Shown piece after piece: positions 32,516 to 40,687 of a stretch of DNA of 55,168 nucleotides. Both the position numbers and the translations under genes were made by a program. A model generated the notes under the pieces. The model was not told the DNA's origin, did not search any database, and was given only the letters and a program-made list of their open reading frames with translations. How positions within the stretch are numbered: the stretch's first letter is position 1; every line of letters starts with the position of its first letter. Source of the stretch: Chromobacterium haemolyticum (GTDB lineage Bacteria; Pseudomonadota; Gammaproteobacteria; Burkholderiales; Chromobacteriaceae); contig NZ_MUKU01000034.1 in NCBI RefSeq assembly GCF_002081825.1, positions 1 to 55,168 on the forward strand, written 5' to 3'.

Positions 32516-33325
32516 TCAACCTCGCAGCAGGTTGTATAGCATCTCGCTGGCCATCGCCGTCATCAAGGCGGCGAACACCTGCTTCAAGCGGGCCACCGGC
32601 AGCTTGTGCGCGGCGCGCGCGCCCAAGGGGGCCATCAACACCGTCATCAGCATCAGCGCCAGCATGGCCGGCAGGTAGACGAAGCCCAAGGCGCCGGCCG
32701 GCAAGCCGGCAGCACCCCAGCCGCTATAAAGGTAGCCGACGGCGCCGGATACGGCGATGGGCCAGCCCAGCGCCGCGCTGGTGGCGATGGCGGTGTGCAC
32801 CGGCACATTGCACCAGCTCATGAAAGGCACGCTCATTGAGCCGCCGCCTATGCCCACCCAGCTGGAGATCATGCCGATCAGCCCGCCGGCGCCCCATTGC
32901 CCGGCCTGACCAGGCATTCCGCGGCTGGCTTGCGGCTTGAGGTTGAAGAACATCTGCACGGCGACCAGGTAGGCATAGCCGACGAAGAACCATTTCAGCG
33001 CCAGCCCGGAGATCGCGCCGGCCACCAGGCTGCCCAGCAAGGTGCCGACCACCATCGCCGGCGCCATCGCCCTCACGATGCGCCAATCCACCGCGCCCTT
33101 CTTATGGTGAGCGCGTACGCTGGACAGGCTGGTAAACACCATGACCGCCAGCGAAGTGCCCACCGCCAAATGTTGGGCATGATCGCCGCCCAACTGCGCG
33201 GCGGACAAAACGCCCAAAACCACCGGCACGATGACCAAGCCACCGCCGACGCCGAGCAATCCGGCCAGGAAGCCGGCCACCGCGCCGCAGGCCAGCAGCG
33301 TCAGAATCAGCGGAACGCTCAGCAT
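32516..33325 (-). CDS. TauE/SafE-family membrane permease
   Basis: The 269-residue protein has about eight hydrophobic helices and the glycine-rich GFLAGLLGVGGGLVIVPVVL of TauE/SafE, repeated in the second half as SSWVGIGGGSMSVPFM. The family moves sulfite, sulfoacetate or similar anions across the cytoplasmic membrane; the substrate is unknown here. The start at 33325 overlaps the EVE-protein stop by seven bases, so the two are coupled. Pip follows after 39 bases. No sulfur gene lies nearby. Confidence 0.85.
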   Translation of the reverse strand: MLSVPLILTLLACGAVAGFLAGLLGVGGGLVIVPVVLGVLSAAQLGGDHAQHLAVGTSLAVMVFTSLSSVRAHHKKGAVDWRIVRAMAPAMVVGTLLGSLVAGAISGLALKWFFVGYAYLVAVQMFFNLKPQASRGMPGQAGQWGAGGLIGMISSWVGIGGGSMSVPFMSWCNVPVHTAIATSAALGWPIAVSGAVGYLYSGWGAAGLPAGALGFVYLPAMLALMLMTVLMAPLGARAAHKLPVARLKQVFAALMTAMASEMLYNLLRG

Positions 33326-33783
33326 GCCAGCAACTGTTCAGTAATGTAGCGCCATTCGTCCTCGCTCAGCGGGGTGATGGACAGCCGATTGCCGCGCTTG
33401 AGCACCGTCATTTCCGCTAGAGGCGGGTGTTGACGCAGCTCCGCTGGCGACAGCAGCCGAGTCTTGCGCAGGAAGCGCACGTCCACCGCCAGCCAACGCG
33501 GCGCGTCGGGAGAAGACTTGGGGTCGTAGTAAGGGCTTTCCGGATCAAACTGACTGGAGTCCGGATGAGCGGCGGCGGCGATTTCCGCCAGGCCCGCCAC
33601 CCCCGGCTCCGGGCAGGACGAATGCCAGAACAGCAGCCGGTCCCCCTCTTGCATGCCGTCGCGCATGAAATTGCGCGCCTGGTAATTGCGCACGCCGGTC
33701 CACTCGAACAAGCGTTCGGGCTCGGCGGCGAGATCGTCGATCGAAGTATCGTCCGGTTCGGACTTCATCAGCCAGTATCGCAT
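33319..33783 (-). CDS. EVE-domain protein (thymocyte nuclear protein 1-like)
   Basis: This 154-residue EVE-domain protein belongs to the THYN1-like group related to PUA and YTH folds, which bind modified bases in RNA or DNA. The N-terminal RYWLMKSEPDDTSIDDLA and the VRNYQARNFMRDGMQEGD segment, with FWHSSCPEPGVAGLAEI, match the family. The ATG at 33783 is preferred to an in-frame TTG at 33789. Its substrate is unknown; the domain also occurs next to restriction systems, but none is seen here. The stop overlaps the TauE/SafE start. Confidence 0.88.
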   Translation of the reverse strand: MRYWLMKSEPDDTSIDDLAAEPERLFEWTGVRNYQARNFMRDGMQEGDRLLFWHSSCPEPGVAGLAEIAAAAHPDSSQFDPESPYYDPKSSPDAPRWLAVDVRFLRKTRLLSPAELRQHPPLAEMTVLKRGNRLSITPLSEDEWRYITEQLLAC

Positions 33784-33911
33784 GGGCAATGTCTGTTAAT
33801 TAGTCAGGGAAAGGGTTAACGCTTGCTCAATCTTACTGGAAAGATTGCCGTTTATGCTGACATCGGCATCCCAAGGGGATATAGCGATAACTGAAGAAAA
33901 GGATGAAGACG

Positions 33912-34085
33912 ATGAATACCCGTGCCAAACAATGTCTGCTGGGACTGGCGCTGGCCGCCGGCTTAAGCGCTTGCGTAGTGGAGCCGCCCAGGGTGGCGGT
34001 CAGGCCGGTGGTGGTCAGGCCGGCCCCGGTGGTGGTGACGCCGGTTTACGGCTATTACTACGGCGGCCGCCACGACTGGCGCTGA
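33912..34085 (+). CDS. small predicted lipoprotein with valine/proline repeat
   Basis: The 57-residue protein has a lipoprotein signal peptide ending in LSAC, so C21 would be lipidated. The mature 36 residues are very unusual: VVEPPRVAVRPVVVRPAPVVV followed by TPVYGYYYGGRHDW, a proline-valine repeat and a tyrosine/glycine tail. The ATG at 33912 is preferred to 33903 because AAGGA sits eight bases upstream. No family is recognised. Similar short VRP-rich lipoproteins are common in proteobacteria. It runs convergently towards DUF1294, with no terminator between. Confidence 0.65.
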   Translation: MNTRAKQCLLGLALAAGLSACVVEPPRVAVRPVVVRPAPVVVTPVYGYYYGGRHDWR

Positions 34086-34089
34086 TCGC

Positions 34090-34422
34090 TCAGTTTGCCC
34101 GCAGGTACAACCAGCCGCTCAGCGCGGCCAGATTCAAGGCCGCGCCGCACCAGAACAGCAGCCGGAACGGCTGCTTGACGGTTTTATGGCGGAACAGCCT
34201 GCGCGCCATCAGCCCGCCGGGCCAGCCGCACAACACGCCCAGCCACAGCAACCTGGCTTCAGGCGTACGCGGCCCGCCGCGCTCCGCCGCCCGCTTGTCC
34301 CGCCAGTACAAAACGAAGCACAGCAGGCTCAGGCTCAAATACAACCACGTCACTGCCCATTCCAAACGCCCCAGCAGGGCCAAGGCCGGCAAAACGGCCA
34401 GGAAGACAACGGCTAGCGGCAT
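34090..34422 (-). CDS. DUF1294 membrane protein
   Basis: The 110-residue protein has about four hydrophobic segments and the DUF1294 signature LYWRDKRAAERGGPRTPEARL followed by LWLGVLCGWPGGLMARRLFR. Some members are fused to cold-shock domains; this one is not. Function is unknown. The start at 34422 overlaps the ygfA stop by 10 bases (34413), so it is translationally coupled to the folate enzyme upstream, although no link in function is known. Confidence 0.8.
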   Translation of the reverse strand: MPLAVVFLAVLPALALLGRLEWAVTWLYLSLSLLCFVLYWRDKRAAERGGPRTPEARLLWLGVLCGWPGGLMARRLFRHKTVKQPFRLLFWCGAALNLAALSGWLYLRAN

Positions 34423-35039
34423 AAGGGGCTCAAGGGCAGCCGGCGCAGGCCGGATTCGGTCAACAAATAATCGAGCCGGACGTCCCACGCTTCGCGCGGC
34501 ACGCACTCGACGCGCTGGCAATCGTAGGCCACGCCCACCAGCAAGGGTTTGCCGAACTGACGCGCGCGTTGGCGGAAGGCCAGCGTGGTGTCGTAAAAGC
34601 CTCCGCCCTGGCCCATGCGATAGCCATCGTCGTCAATGGCCAGCAGCGGCACGAACAACACGTCCAGCCGTTCGGCGCGCAGCGCCGGGCCGTCGTATTC
34701 GGCGATTCGATAACGCGGATGCAGATACCAGCGGTCCGCCGCGCCCAAACGGCTGAACCATAGCCGGCGGCCACGCCGCGGGATCTGCGGCAGATAGACT
34801 TCCGCGCCGCGCCACAGCGCTGCGCTCATCAGGACTTCCAGATTCAGCTCCGAGCCGGCGGCCAGATAAGCGCCCACGCGCTTGCCGCGCTTGAGCAGCC
34901 GCGAGGCGTGACGCGCGATCGCCCGCATTGCCTGCAAGCGATAGCTAGTGCTCAGCGCCTGGCGCGCACGGCGAATCCGCCTGCGCAATGCGGGCTTGTC
35001 TAGGGAAACCGGATCGGAAACAAAGGAAAGTGCGGTCAT
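34413..35039 (-). CDS. ygfA: 5-formyltetrahydrofolate cyclo-ligase
   Basis: The 208-residue enzyme converts 5-formyl-THF to 5,10-methenyl-THF with ATP. KPALRRRIRRARQALS at the N-terminus, YLAAGSELNLEVLM, and the phosphate-binding loop MGQGGGFYDTTLAF near residue 140 are typical. It sits directly downstream of the 6S RNA and zapA on the minus strand, the standard neighbourhood (zapA-ssrS-ygfA) in gamma- and betaproteobacteria, where ygfA is co-transcribed with 6S RNA. The ATG at 35039 is preferred. Confidence 0.93.
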   Translation of the reverse strand: MTALSFVSDPVSLDKPALRRRIRRARQALSTSYRLQAMRAIARHASRLLKRGKRVGAYLAAGSELNLEVLMSAALWRGAEVYLPQIPRRGRRLWFSRLGAADRWYLHPRYRIAEYDGPALRAERLDVLFVPLLAIDDDGYRMGQGGGFYDTTLAFRQRARQFGKPLLVGVAYDCQRVECVPREAWDVRLDYLLTESGLRRLPLSPLCR

Positions 35040-35053
35040 GGCAGAGGGGGGAG

Positions 35054-35233
35054 CCCCCGCGAGTGTCGTTCGGGCAAAATTCGCTTGTACCCTGTTTCCA
35101 GGGAGGGCCGCCTGCCAGTCATTTCGGGCGCATCCTCAAGAGGACGCGGCACGCCCATGACTCACGCTGGCAGCCTGAAGCGAACGCATTGGTACAAAGG
35201 AATTGTGTGCCTTCACAAACACCGCAGGGGGTA
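35054..35233 (-). ncRNA. ssrS: 6S RNA
   Basis: On the minus strand this 180-nt segment lies between zapA and ygfA, where 6S RNA is encoded in proteobacteria. The closing stem is formed by CCCCCTGCGGTGTT at the 5' end and GACACTCGCGGGGG at the 3' end. The two strands of the body run between inner arms such as GCTGCCAG and CTGGCAG. The centre holds an unpaired bulge of the promoter-mimic type, with GCGTGCCGCGTCCTCTTGAG near the apex. It sequesters sigma70-RNA polymerase in stationary phase. The ends are approximate; transcript ends were not defined by experiment here. Confidence 0.85.
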
Positions 35234-35264
35234 CTGACCTTGGTGTTCGCCAGCTGCTCTGCGT

Positions 35265-35576
35265 TTAAAACAGCGCTTGCTGGCTTTCGCGAAGCGCTTG
35301 GTCGGCGGCTTCGCTCATACTGCGTATTTTACGCTGAAACGCCGCCATCTCCAAGCCCTCTCCCACTTTTGTCTTCAACAAATCGTGGGCGATGTTCAGC
35401 GCGGCCATGATGGCGATCTTGTCGGCGTCCATTACCTTGCCGTGCTGCTGAATCATTTCGATCTTGCCGGCCAGCAAGCGCACCGCCTCTTGCAACGTTT
35501 CCTTTTCTTCCGCCGGGGTGCCGATGGTGAAGGAACGCCCCAGCAGTTCGATTTCAACCTGAGCCACGTCGCTCAT
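35265..35576 (-). CDS. zapA: cell division protein ZapA
   Basis: The 103-residue protein binds FtsZ and bundles its filaments at mid-cell. VEIELLGRSFTIGTPAEEKE at the N-terminus and MAALNIAHDLL in the helical part match ZapA; the C-terminal half is a coiled coil (about 60-100). The start at 35576 overlaps the end of the zapB-like gene by four bases (ATGA), so the two are co-translated. 6S RNA follows directly downstream. Confidence 0.92.
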   Translation of the reverse strand: MSDVAQVEIELLGRSFTIGTPAEEKETLQEAVRLLAGKIEMIQQHGKVMDADKIAIMAALNIAHDLLKTKVGEGLEMAAFQRKIRSMSEAADQALRESQQALF

Positions 35577-35782
35577 TCTGCATCCTCCGACGCCTTGGGC
35601 AGGCGCTCGACCAGAGCCGCCACCCGCGCGCGGGTTTCGTTGACTTTGAAGTTCAGCTCCGCATTGTCGCGCAGCGCTTCGGACAGCGCTTCGGCAAAAC
35701 GGCCGTTTTGTGTTTCAAGTTCGCGAATGCGCGCCACCAACGCCGTCACCCGCGACTCGAGATATTCCAGTTCCTTGTCCAT
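35573..35782 (-). CDS. ZapB-like small coiled-coil protein
   Basis: This 69-residue protein is almost entirely coiled coil with heptad spacing: LEYLESRVTALVARIRELET then RFAEALSEALRDNAELNFKV and VNETRARVAALVERLP. It matches the small TIGR02449-type proteins that precede zapA in beta- and gammaproteobacteria and are considered ZapB-like or SlyX-like. It overlaps zapA by four bases. A role in divisome assembly is inferred from neighbourhood and coiled-coil nature only. Confidence 0.8.
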   Translation of the reverse strand: MDKELEYLESRVTALVARIRELETQNGRFAEALSEALRDNAELNFKVNETRARVAALVERLPKASEDAE

Positions 35783-35803
35783 GGCGGCGAGGATAGCCGG
35801 CGC

Positions 35804-36676
35804 TCACTTGGCCGTCAAACCCAGCCGCTGCCGCGCTGTGTCCAGCGCGAGACACAAGGCCTCCGCGCCATCCACCAGCCGCGGACCGGGCACGACCATG
35901 GCGTCGCCCGGCAGGGCGAACAGCGCGTTTTTGGCCACCGCCGGCAGCGTTTGCCAACGACGCCACATCCGCAGGCTGGCTTCGTCTCCGGCCAGAATCG
36001 CCTGCGGACGCGCCGCCACCACAGTGGCGGCGGACACTTGCGGCGCCGGTTGCCGGACATCGCCAAACACATTGACGCCGCCGCACAGGCGAATCAACGG
36101 CCCCATGAAGCTTTGGTCGCTGACGGTGAAGATGGGCGTCTGGCTGACTTGGTAGAACACCCTCACCGGCGCGCGCGCGCCGTAACGCTGGCGTAGGTCC
36201 GCCAAGCGCTGGCGATAGCCTGCCGCCGCCTTGGCGGAGCTCCCATCCGCGCCGGCCAGCCGCCCCAGCGCCAGCATTTCCTTGGCCACGTCGTCCGGCT
36301 GCAAAGGGTGACTCAGATAAACGGGAATGCCCAGGCCGCGCAAACGCTCCAGTTCACGCGGCGCGCCGCCGTCGCGCCAGGCCACCACCAGGTCCGGCCG
36401 CTGGCGCATGACTTCCTCCAGACTGAAGCCGGTGAAGCTGCCCACCCGCGGCAAGCGCTTGGCGGCGTCCGGGTGGTCGCTATACTCCACCGTGGCCACC
36501 AGCTTGTCGCCGGCGCCGATCGCGTACAACATTTCCGTGGCATGCGGCACCAGGGTCAAAATCCTTTGCGCCGGCTGAGCCAGCGTGATGGTCTGTCCGC
36601 TGCCGTCCTGAACGCTGACCGCCGCCGTCGCCGGCAGCGCGCTCAACAGCAGCGTCAAACCCAACAACCGTCTCAT
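35804..36676 (-). CDS. btuF: vitamin B12 ABC-transporter substrate-binding protein
   Basis: The 290-residue periplasmic protein has a signal peptide (MRRLLGLTLLLSALPATAA, cleavage near residue 19) and the type III binding-protein fold. RILTLVPHATEMLYAIGAGD, TVEYSDHPDAAKRLPRVG and RPDLVVAWRDGG are family segments. It captures B12 and delivers it to BtuCD, which is not in the window. The ATG at 36676 overlaps the cobU stop by four bases, so btuB-cobU-btuF form one coupled operon behind the riboswitch. Corrinoid specificity is inferred from this operon. Confidence 0.9.
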   Translation of the reverse strand: MRRLLGLTLLLSALPATAAVSVQDGSGQTITLAQPAQRILTLVPHATEMLYAIGAGDKLVATVEYSDHPDAAKRLPRVGSFTGFSLEEVMRQRPDLVVAWRDGGAPRELERLRGLGIPVYLSHPLQPDDVAKEMLALGRLAGADGSSAKAAAGYRQRLADLRQRYGARAPVRVFYQVSQTPIFTVSDQSFMGPLIRLCGGVNVFGDVRQPAPQVSAATVVAARPQAILAGDEASLRMWRRWQTLPAVAKNALFALPGDAMVVPGPRLVDGAEALCLALDTARQRLGLTAK

Positions 36677-37206
36677 GCCTCGCCTTTCAACACCAGCGGC
36701 AAGCCGCAGGCCACCAATGTCACCCGCCGGCAAACCGCTGCCGCTTGCTGGTTCAAACGCCCCAACTCGTCAACGAAGCAACGAGTCTGGGCGCTGGCCG
36801 ACACCACGCCCCAGCCGATTTCATTGCTGACCAGCAGCACCTCGCCCCTCGCCCGCTCTAGCGCAGCCAGCAGCGCGGCGCACTCCTGCTCGAAACCGGC
36901 TGCGTCGAAACCGCCGTCCTCGTCGAAAAAGCGCATCAACCACATGCCCAGGCAATCTATCAGCAGCAGGCCGCCAGCCACGTCGCGGTGGCACAGCTCA
37001 TCAGCCAGCCCACGACCGGCCTCCGCCAGCGACCACTCAGCCGGACGCCGCCGGCGATGGTGCTCGACGCGGGCGGCGAACTCGGCGTCGCCGCCGCGCA
37101 GCTCCGCCGTGGCCAGATAGCAAACCGGGCCGGGATGAGCCAGGGCCAGGGATTCGGCGTAGCGGCTCTTGCCGCTGCGCGCGCCGCCGGTGATTAGGTG
37201 AGTCAT
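36673..37206 (-). CDS. cobU: adenosylcobinamide kinase/guanylyltransferase
   Basis: The 177-residue bifunctional enzyme phosphorylates adenosylcobinamide and then adds GMP to give adenosyl-GDP-cobinamide, needed for nucleotide-loop assembly and salvage. The P-loop is GGARSGKS (residues 7-14), a hallmark of CobU/CobP, with LATAELRGGDAEFAARVEHH and LLIDCLGMWL later; the loop histidine is in the HHRRRRP segment. It lies 12 bases after btuB and overlaps btuF. Together with CobT, CobC and CobS on the other arm it completes the lower loop pathway. Confidence 0.93.
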   Translation of the reverse strand: MTHLITGGARSGKSRYAESLALAHPGPVCYLATAELRGGDAEFAARVEHHRRRRPAEWSLAEAGRGLADELCHRDVAGGLLLIDCLGMWLMRFFDEDGGFDAAGFEQECAALLAALERARGEVLLVSNEIGWGVVSASAQTRCFVDELGRLNQQAAAVCRRVTLVACGLPLVLKGEA

Positions 37207-37218
37207 GGGGATGATTCC

Positions 37219-39069
37219 TTACTGACTGAAACGAACCCCAAGGAAAACACCCAGTCCGCCGGTGTTGTACCCATAAGCGGTTTCATATTCACGATTGAAC
37301 AGATTGTCCGCTCGAGCCGTGGCAGTCCAATTTTTGGCAAAACGATAATTGGCAAAAATATTGGTCACGCCGTAACCATGCAGCGCTTTGGCCTCCGAAT
37401 TAGTCGCATCTCCTGCTCGACGCGACGCGACTTGCTGCTCCGCTCCCAGCGTCCATTTTTCCCACTGCTTGGCGGCGGAGACGCTGGCACTCTGGCGCGG
37501 CCGATTTGCCAACCAATTGCCTGTCTTATCGTCTCGCGCATCCATCAACGTCAAGTTACCTTGCCAATCGATACTGAGCCATTGGGCCGCCGCCTCCAAT
37601 GACAGCCCCCGGATCGTTGCGCGATCCACATTACTCGGGCGCCATGAATTGAAATCCGTGGGGTCGGTTTGCGCCCACTGAATCAACTGCTCCACTTTGT
37701 TCTGAAATAAGGTCAAGCTAGCCGAACGGCCATCTTTTCGGTATTGCAGGGCCAATTCTGTATTCTTTGAACTCTCCGGCTTTAGATTGGGGTTGCCACT
37801 GCCCGGATAGTACAGATCGTTAAAGGACGGTGCTTTATACCCTGTGCCATAACCTACACGCGCCAACCAAGCATCAGCGAAACGATAGCCGTAACCGGCT
37901 TTTCCAGTTGTCTTCCCTCCAAATTGATCATCATGATCGTTTCGAAGGCTGGCTTGGAGAAGATGTTTGCCCAACTCCAACTGGTAGCTCACGAATCCGG
38001 CATTGGTGGTGCGGGTGTTTTTGGTATAGATACCATCGCTAGCGATTTTCTGGTCCAAATGGGACGTGCCCAGAATAAAAACGCCAATCTTGGTATTCAG
38101 ATCATTCTGCCACTGCCATTCGTTCTGCGTAGTCTGGAAAAAGCTGGCGCGGCGATCGAAATCATCGTTATGGAACTCCTCGGACTTGTCTTGACTGCGA
38201 GCAAAACGCAAAGTGCTTGTCCAGACGTCATTGAAACGATTTTTTGATTCAACGCTCTGTCCGGTCAGGCGCGACTTGGAGCGATCTTGCCCCTTCCACG
38301 CATTGGTATAGTCAATGTCAGTCTCAGCGAAGGTCTGGAATAGACGCACGGTCAAGTCATGGCCAGGCAACAAGGTCTGCGTCAAGCTAGCGGTGTAACT
38401 ATCATTGCGATACCCGTCGTTATCCGGGTTGTAGTAACCCGTATTGCGTGGATTGGTCGCCGAAAAACCATCAGATTGAGCATGCGACAACTGCAGGCTA
38501 TAAGCGGTATTTCCCGACTTCCCCGCTACACCGGCGCTTAGCTTGCCAGTACCTCGACTGCCAAATTCCGCCCCTGCGTTCCAGCGCGGCTCACCCTCGC
38601 CTTTCCGAGTGAAAATCTGAATCACCCCGCCGATTGCATCGGCACCGTATAAGCTGGACGCGGGTCCCCGCAGAATTTCAATTCGCTCGATCTGCGCCAA
38701 GGGAATATTCTGGATCATCGTAGTGCCAAGCGTTGCGGAGTAAATCCGCACACCGTCCACCAGCACCACCGTATGACTATCCTTGTTGCCGCGGATATAG
38801 ATGCTGCTGGCGCTGCCAGGGCCCCCGTTGCTGGCAATCGAGATAGCCGCCTGGCGCGACAGCACTTGCTGCAGAGTTTGCGCTCCGCTTTCTTCGATTT
38901 CCTCGCGCGTGACCACAGTAGCATCGGCCAGTGTACGCGACAGCGGTTGCGCAACTCGGCTCGCCGTCACCACCACCGGATCGCCGGCAAACTCGGGCAC
39001 ATTGGCGGCGTAGGCCTGGCCGGCGCAAGCTAGCGAGACCAGCAACGCGCATTGTTGGGGCTTGAACAT
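37219..39069 (-). CDS. btuB: TonB-dependent vitamin B12 receptor
   Basis: This 616-residue outer-membrane receptor has a signal peptide (about 21 residues, cleaved after AYA), the TonB box GDPVVVTASR, a plug domain (about 40-150, with SIYIRGNKDSHTVVLVDGVR) and a barrel ending in GGLGVFLGVRFSQ. Most TonB receptors end in an aromatic residue; this one ends with glutamine two residues after phenylalanine. It imports B12 in a TonB-driven step. The leader carries a cobalamin riboswitch (39261-39484). The ATG at 39069 is the only one that gives the signal peptide. Confidence 0.93.
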   Translation of the reverse strand: MFKPQQCALLVSLACAGQAYAANVPEFAGDPVVVTASRVAQPLSRTLADATVVTREEIEESGAQTLQQVLSRQAAISIASNGGPGSASSIYIRGNKDSHTVVLVDGVRIYSATLGTTMIQNIPLAQIERIEILRGPASSLYGADAIGGVIQIFTRKGEGEPRWNAGAEFGSRGTGKLSAGVAGKSGNTAYSLQLSHAQSDGFSATNPRNTGYYNPDNDGYRNDSYTASLTQTLLPGHDLTVRLFQTFAETDIDYTNAWKGQDRSKSRLTGQSVESKNRFNDVWTSTLRFARSQDKSEEFHNDDFDRRASFFQTTQNEWQWQNDLNTKIGVFILGTSHLDQKIASDGIYTKNTRTTNAGFVSYQLELGKHLLQASLRNDHDDQFGGKTTGKAGYGYRFADAWLARVGYGTGYKAPSFNDLYYPGSGNPNLKPESSKNTELALQYRKDGRSASLTLFQNKVEQLIQWAQTDPTDFNSWRPSNVDRATIRGLSLEAAAQWLSIDWQGNLTLMDARDDKTGNWLANRPRQSASVSAAKQWEKWTLGAEQQVASRRAGDATNSEAKALHGYGVTNIFANYRFAKNWTATARADNLFNREYETAYGYNTGGLGVFLGVRFSQ

Positions 39070-39139
39070 GAAACACACTCCACTTTTATGATCTGGCCGC
39101 CGTGGCGGCATTGATAGGGAGAGTGCGAAGAAGGCATGA

Positions 39140-39173
39140 AAAGGGGGACGCCACGGCAGAGCGCCGGGCCGTC
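39140..39173 (-). terminator. possible expression-platform terminator of the btuB leader
   Basis: On the minus strand GACGGC and GCCGTGGCGTC form a partial stem followed by CCCCTTTTT, in the 190-nt segment between the B12 aptamer and the btuB start codon. Alternative pairing with the aptamer could open or close it. The region 39070-39260 otherwise shows no gene. Confidence 0.4.
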
Positions 39174-39260
39174 TGTCGGATCGCCTCCCCGCGATACTCC
39201 AGTGCGGTCGCCTTCCGGGCGGCCATTGCGCGCGCGAGTGTTGTTTCCATGATCGCGCAT

Positions 39261-39484
39261 GCCAGCAGGCCGGTCTCCGGGCTGGGCCTTGGGGCGATGC
39301 GCCTTCCCATCCCATGGACAGTGGCAGTTGCATCGCCTGGGCGTTTAGCCTCAAAAGCTCGCGAGTCAACGCGACGCTGTTGAACAGCTCCTACACGCCA
39401 GGCCTTACCGTTGCGGGGGCAGCGCCGGTTTCTCACCGGCTTCCCGTTTCATCCGCGACATTGAGACGCGGACACCTGCTAGGC
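39261..39484 (-). promoter_or_regulatory. cobalamin riboswitch upstream of btuB
   Basis: The minus-strand leader carries the conserved B12 aptamer in order: AACGGGAAGCCGGTGAG near the 5' part, CTGCCCCCGCAACGGTAAG, then GCCACTGTCCATGGGATGGG and finally CCCGGAGACCGGCCTGC, matching the B12-box consensus ending GGAGACCTGCC. Arms GCC-TA-GCAGG (39484 leftwards) and CCTGC-T-GGC (to 39261) make P1. Adenosylcobalamin binding represses btuB and the downstream cobU-btuF. The plus-strand cobT gene lacks a second aptamer. Confidence 0.93.
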
Positions 39485-39489
39485 TCTGG

Positions 39490-39495
39490 ATTATA
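39490..39495 (-). promoter_or_regulatory. -10 box of the btuB operon
   Basis: TATAAT reads leftwards from 39495. Transcription would start near 39484, exactly at the 5' end of the predicted riboswitch P1. No good -35 is seen at 17 bp, but a dyad sits in its place. Confidence 0.6.
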
Positions 39496-39503
39496 CCGGA
39501 GAG

Positions 39504-39518
39504 CATCCCGACGGGATG
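39504..39518. promoter_or_regulatory. CATCCCG/CGGGATG dyad at the btuB promoter
   Basis: CATCCCG (39504-39510) and CGGGATG (39512-39518) are exact complements around one A. The dyad lies between the btuB -10 box and its expected -35 region and upstream of cobT, so a regulator bound here could affect both directions. No regulator is known for this site. Confidence 0.5.
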
Positions 39519-39643
39519 GTGCCAAAAGAAATATGTTTAGTTAGGATCAAATTGTCCATCGACTGCGGGTTGCCCCCGTGCAGGGCTATCGCTTAAAGTC
39601 GCCGCTGAATCACTCTCTCACCCAGGCTGGAGCTGGCCATCTC

Positions 39644-40687
39644 ATGACATTCACCGACACCTTTCGCTCACCCGACTTCGCCGCCTATCAAGCCGCCCGC
39701 GCCCGCCAGGCCACACTGACCAAGCCGGCGGGCAGCCTGGGCAGGCTGGAAGAGCTGGCCTGCCGCTTCGCCGCCTGGCAGGGCAAGACCTGCCCGGACG
39801 CGCTGCGGCCGGCCATCACGGTGTTCGCCGGCGATCACGGCGTGACGGCGGAAGGCGTGTCCGCCTATCCATCGGTGGTCACCGGCGAGATGGTGCGCAA
39901 TTTTGCCAATGGCGGCGCGGCCATCTGCGTGCTGGCGCAAAGTCTGGACGCGCGCTTGGAGGTGGTGGACGCCGGTGTGCTCAGCGACGTCTCCGCGCTG
40001 CCCATCGTCCATGCAAAAGTGCGGGCCGGCACCGGCAATCTGGCCAGGGAAGCCGCGATGACGCCGGCGCAGGCGGAGGCCGCGCTGGAAGTGGGCCGCC
40101 AGGCCGCGCGCCGCGCCTTGGCCAGCGGCGCCAATCTGCTGATCGCCGGCGACATGGGCATAGGCAACACCACCGCGTCCGCCACGCTGATCTGCCGGCT
40201 CGCCGGCTTGTCGCCGGAACGCATCGTCGGCCGCGGCACCGGCCTGAACGAGGCCGGCCTGGAAACCAAGCGCCAAGTGGTGCGCGTCGCGCTGGCCCGC
40301 GTCGCCAGTCGCGAATTGTCCGCCCTGGAAACCCTCGCCGAGCTGGGCGGCCTGGAAATCGCCGCCATGGCCGGCTTCTATCTGGAAAGCGCCGCACAAG
40401 GCGCGCCGGCGCTGGTGGACGGCTTCATTGCCAGCGCCGCCGCGCTGTGCGCGCTGGCGCTGGAGCCGCGCATGGGGGATTGGTTGCTGGCCAGTCACCG
40501 CTCGGAGGAAACCGGCCATCTGTTGGCGCTACACGCGCTGAAGCTGGAGCCGGTGCTGGATCTGGGCATGCATCTGGGCGAAGGCTCCGGCGCTGCGCTG
40601 TGCGTGCCCTTGCTGCAAATGGCCATCCGCCTGCACAACGAGATGGCCACCTTCGCCGAGGCGGGCATCACCGGAAAAGCGGAATGA
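39644..40687 (+). CDS. cobT: nicotinate-nucleotide:dimethylbenzimidazole phosphoribosyltransferase
   Basis: The 347-residue enzyme makes alpha-ribazole phosphate from DMB and nicotinate mononucleotide for the lower loop of B12. TLTKPAGSLGRLEELACRFA, VFAGDHGVTAEGVSAYPSVV and IAGDMGIGNTTASATL are CobT signatures; the catalytic glutamate is in the C-terminal LDLGMHLGEGSGAAL segment. The ATG at 39644 is chosen for MTFTDTFRSPDF; an upstream in-frame start at 39578 is weak. It overlaps cobC by four bases (ATGA at 40684). Confidence 0.95.
   Translation: MTFTDTFRSPDFAAYQAARARQATLTKPAGSLGRLEELACRFAAWQGKTCPDALRPAITVFAGDHGVTAEGVSAYPSVVTGEMVRNFANGGAAICVLAQSLDARLEVVDAGVLSDVSALPIVHAKVRAGTGNLAREAAMTPAQAEAALEVGRQAARRALASGANLLIAGDMGIGNTTASATLICRLAGLSPERIVGRGTGLNEAGLETKRQVVRVALARVASRELSALETLAELGGLEIAAMAGFYLESAAQGAPALVDGFIASAAALCALALEPRMGDWLLASHRSEETGHLLALHALKLEPVLDLGMHLGEGSGAALCVPLLQMAIRLHNEMATFAEAGITGKAE

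Noticed and set aside
39498-39643. Second cobalamin riboswitch for cobT
   Set aside because: The plus-strand leader lacks the B12-box and the GCCACTG segment.
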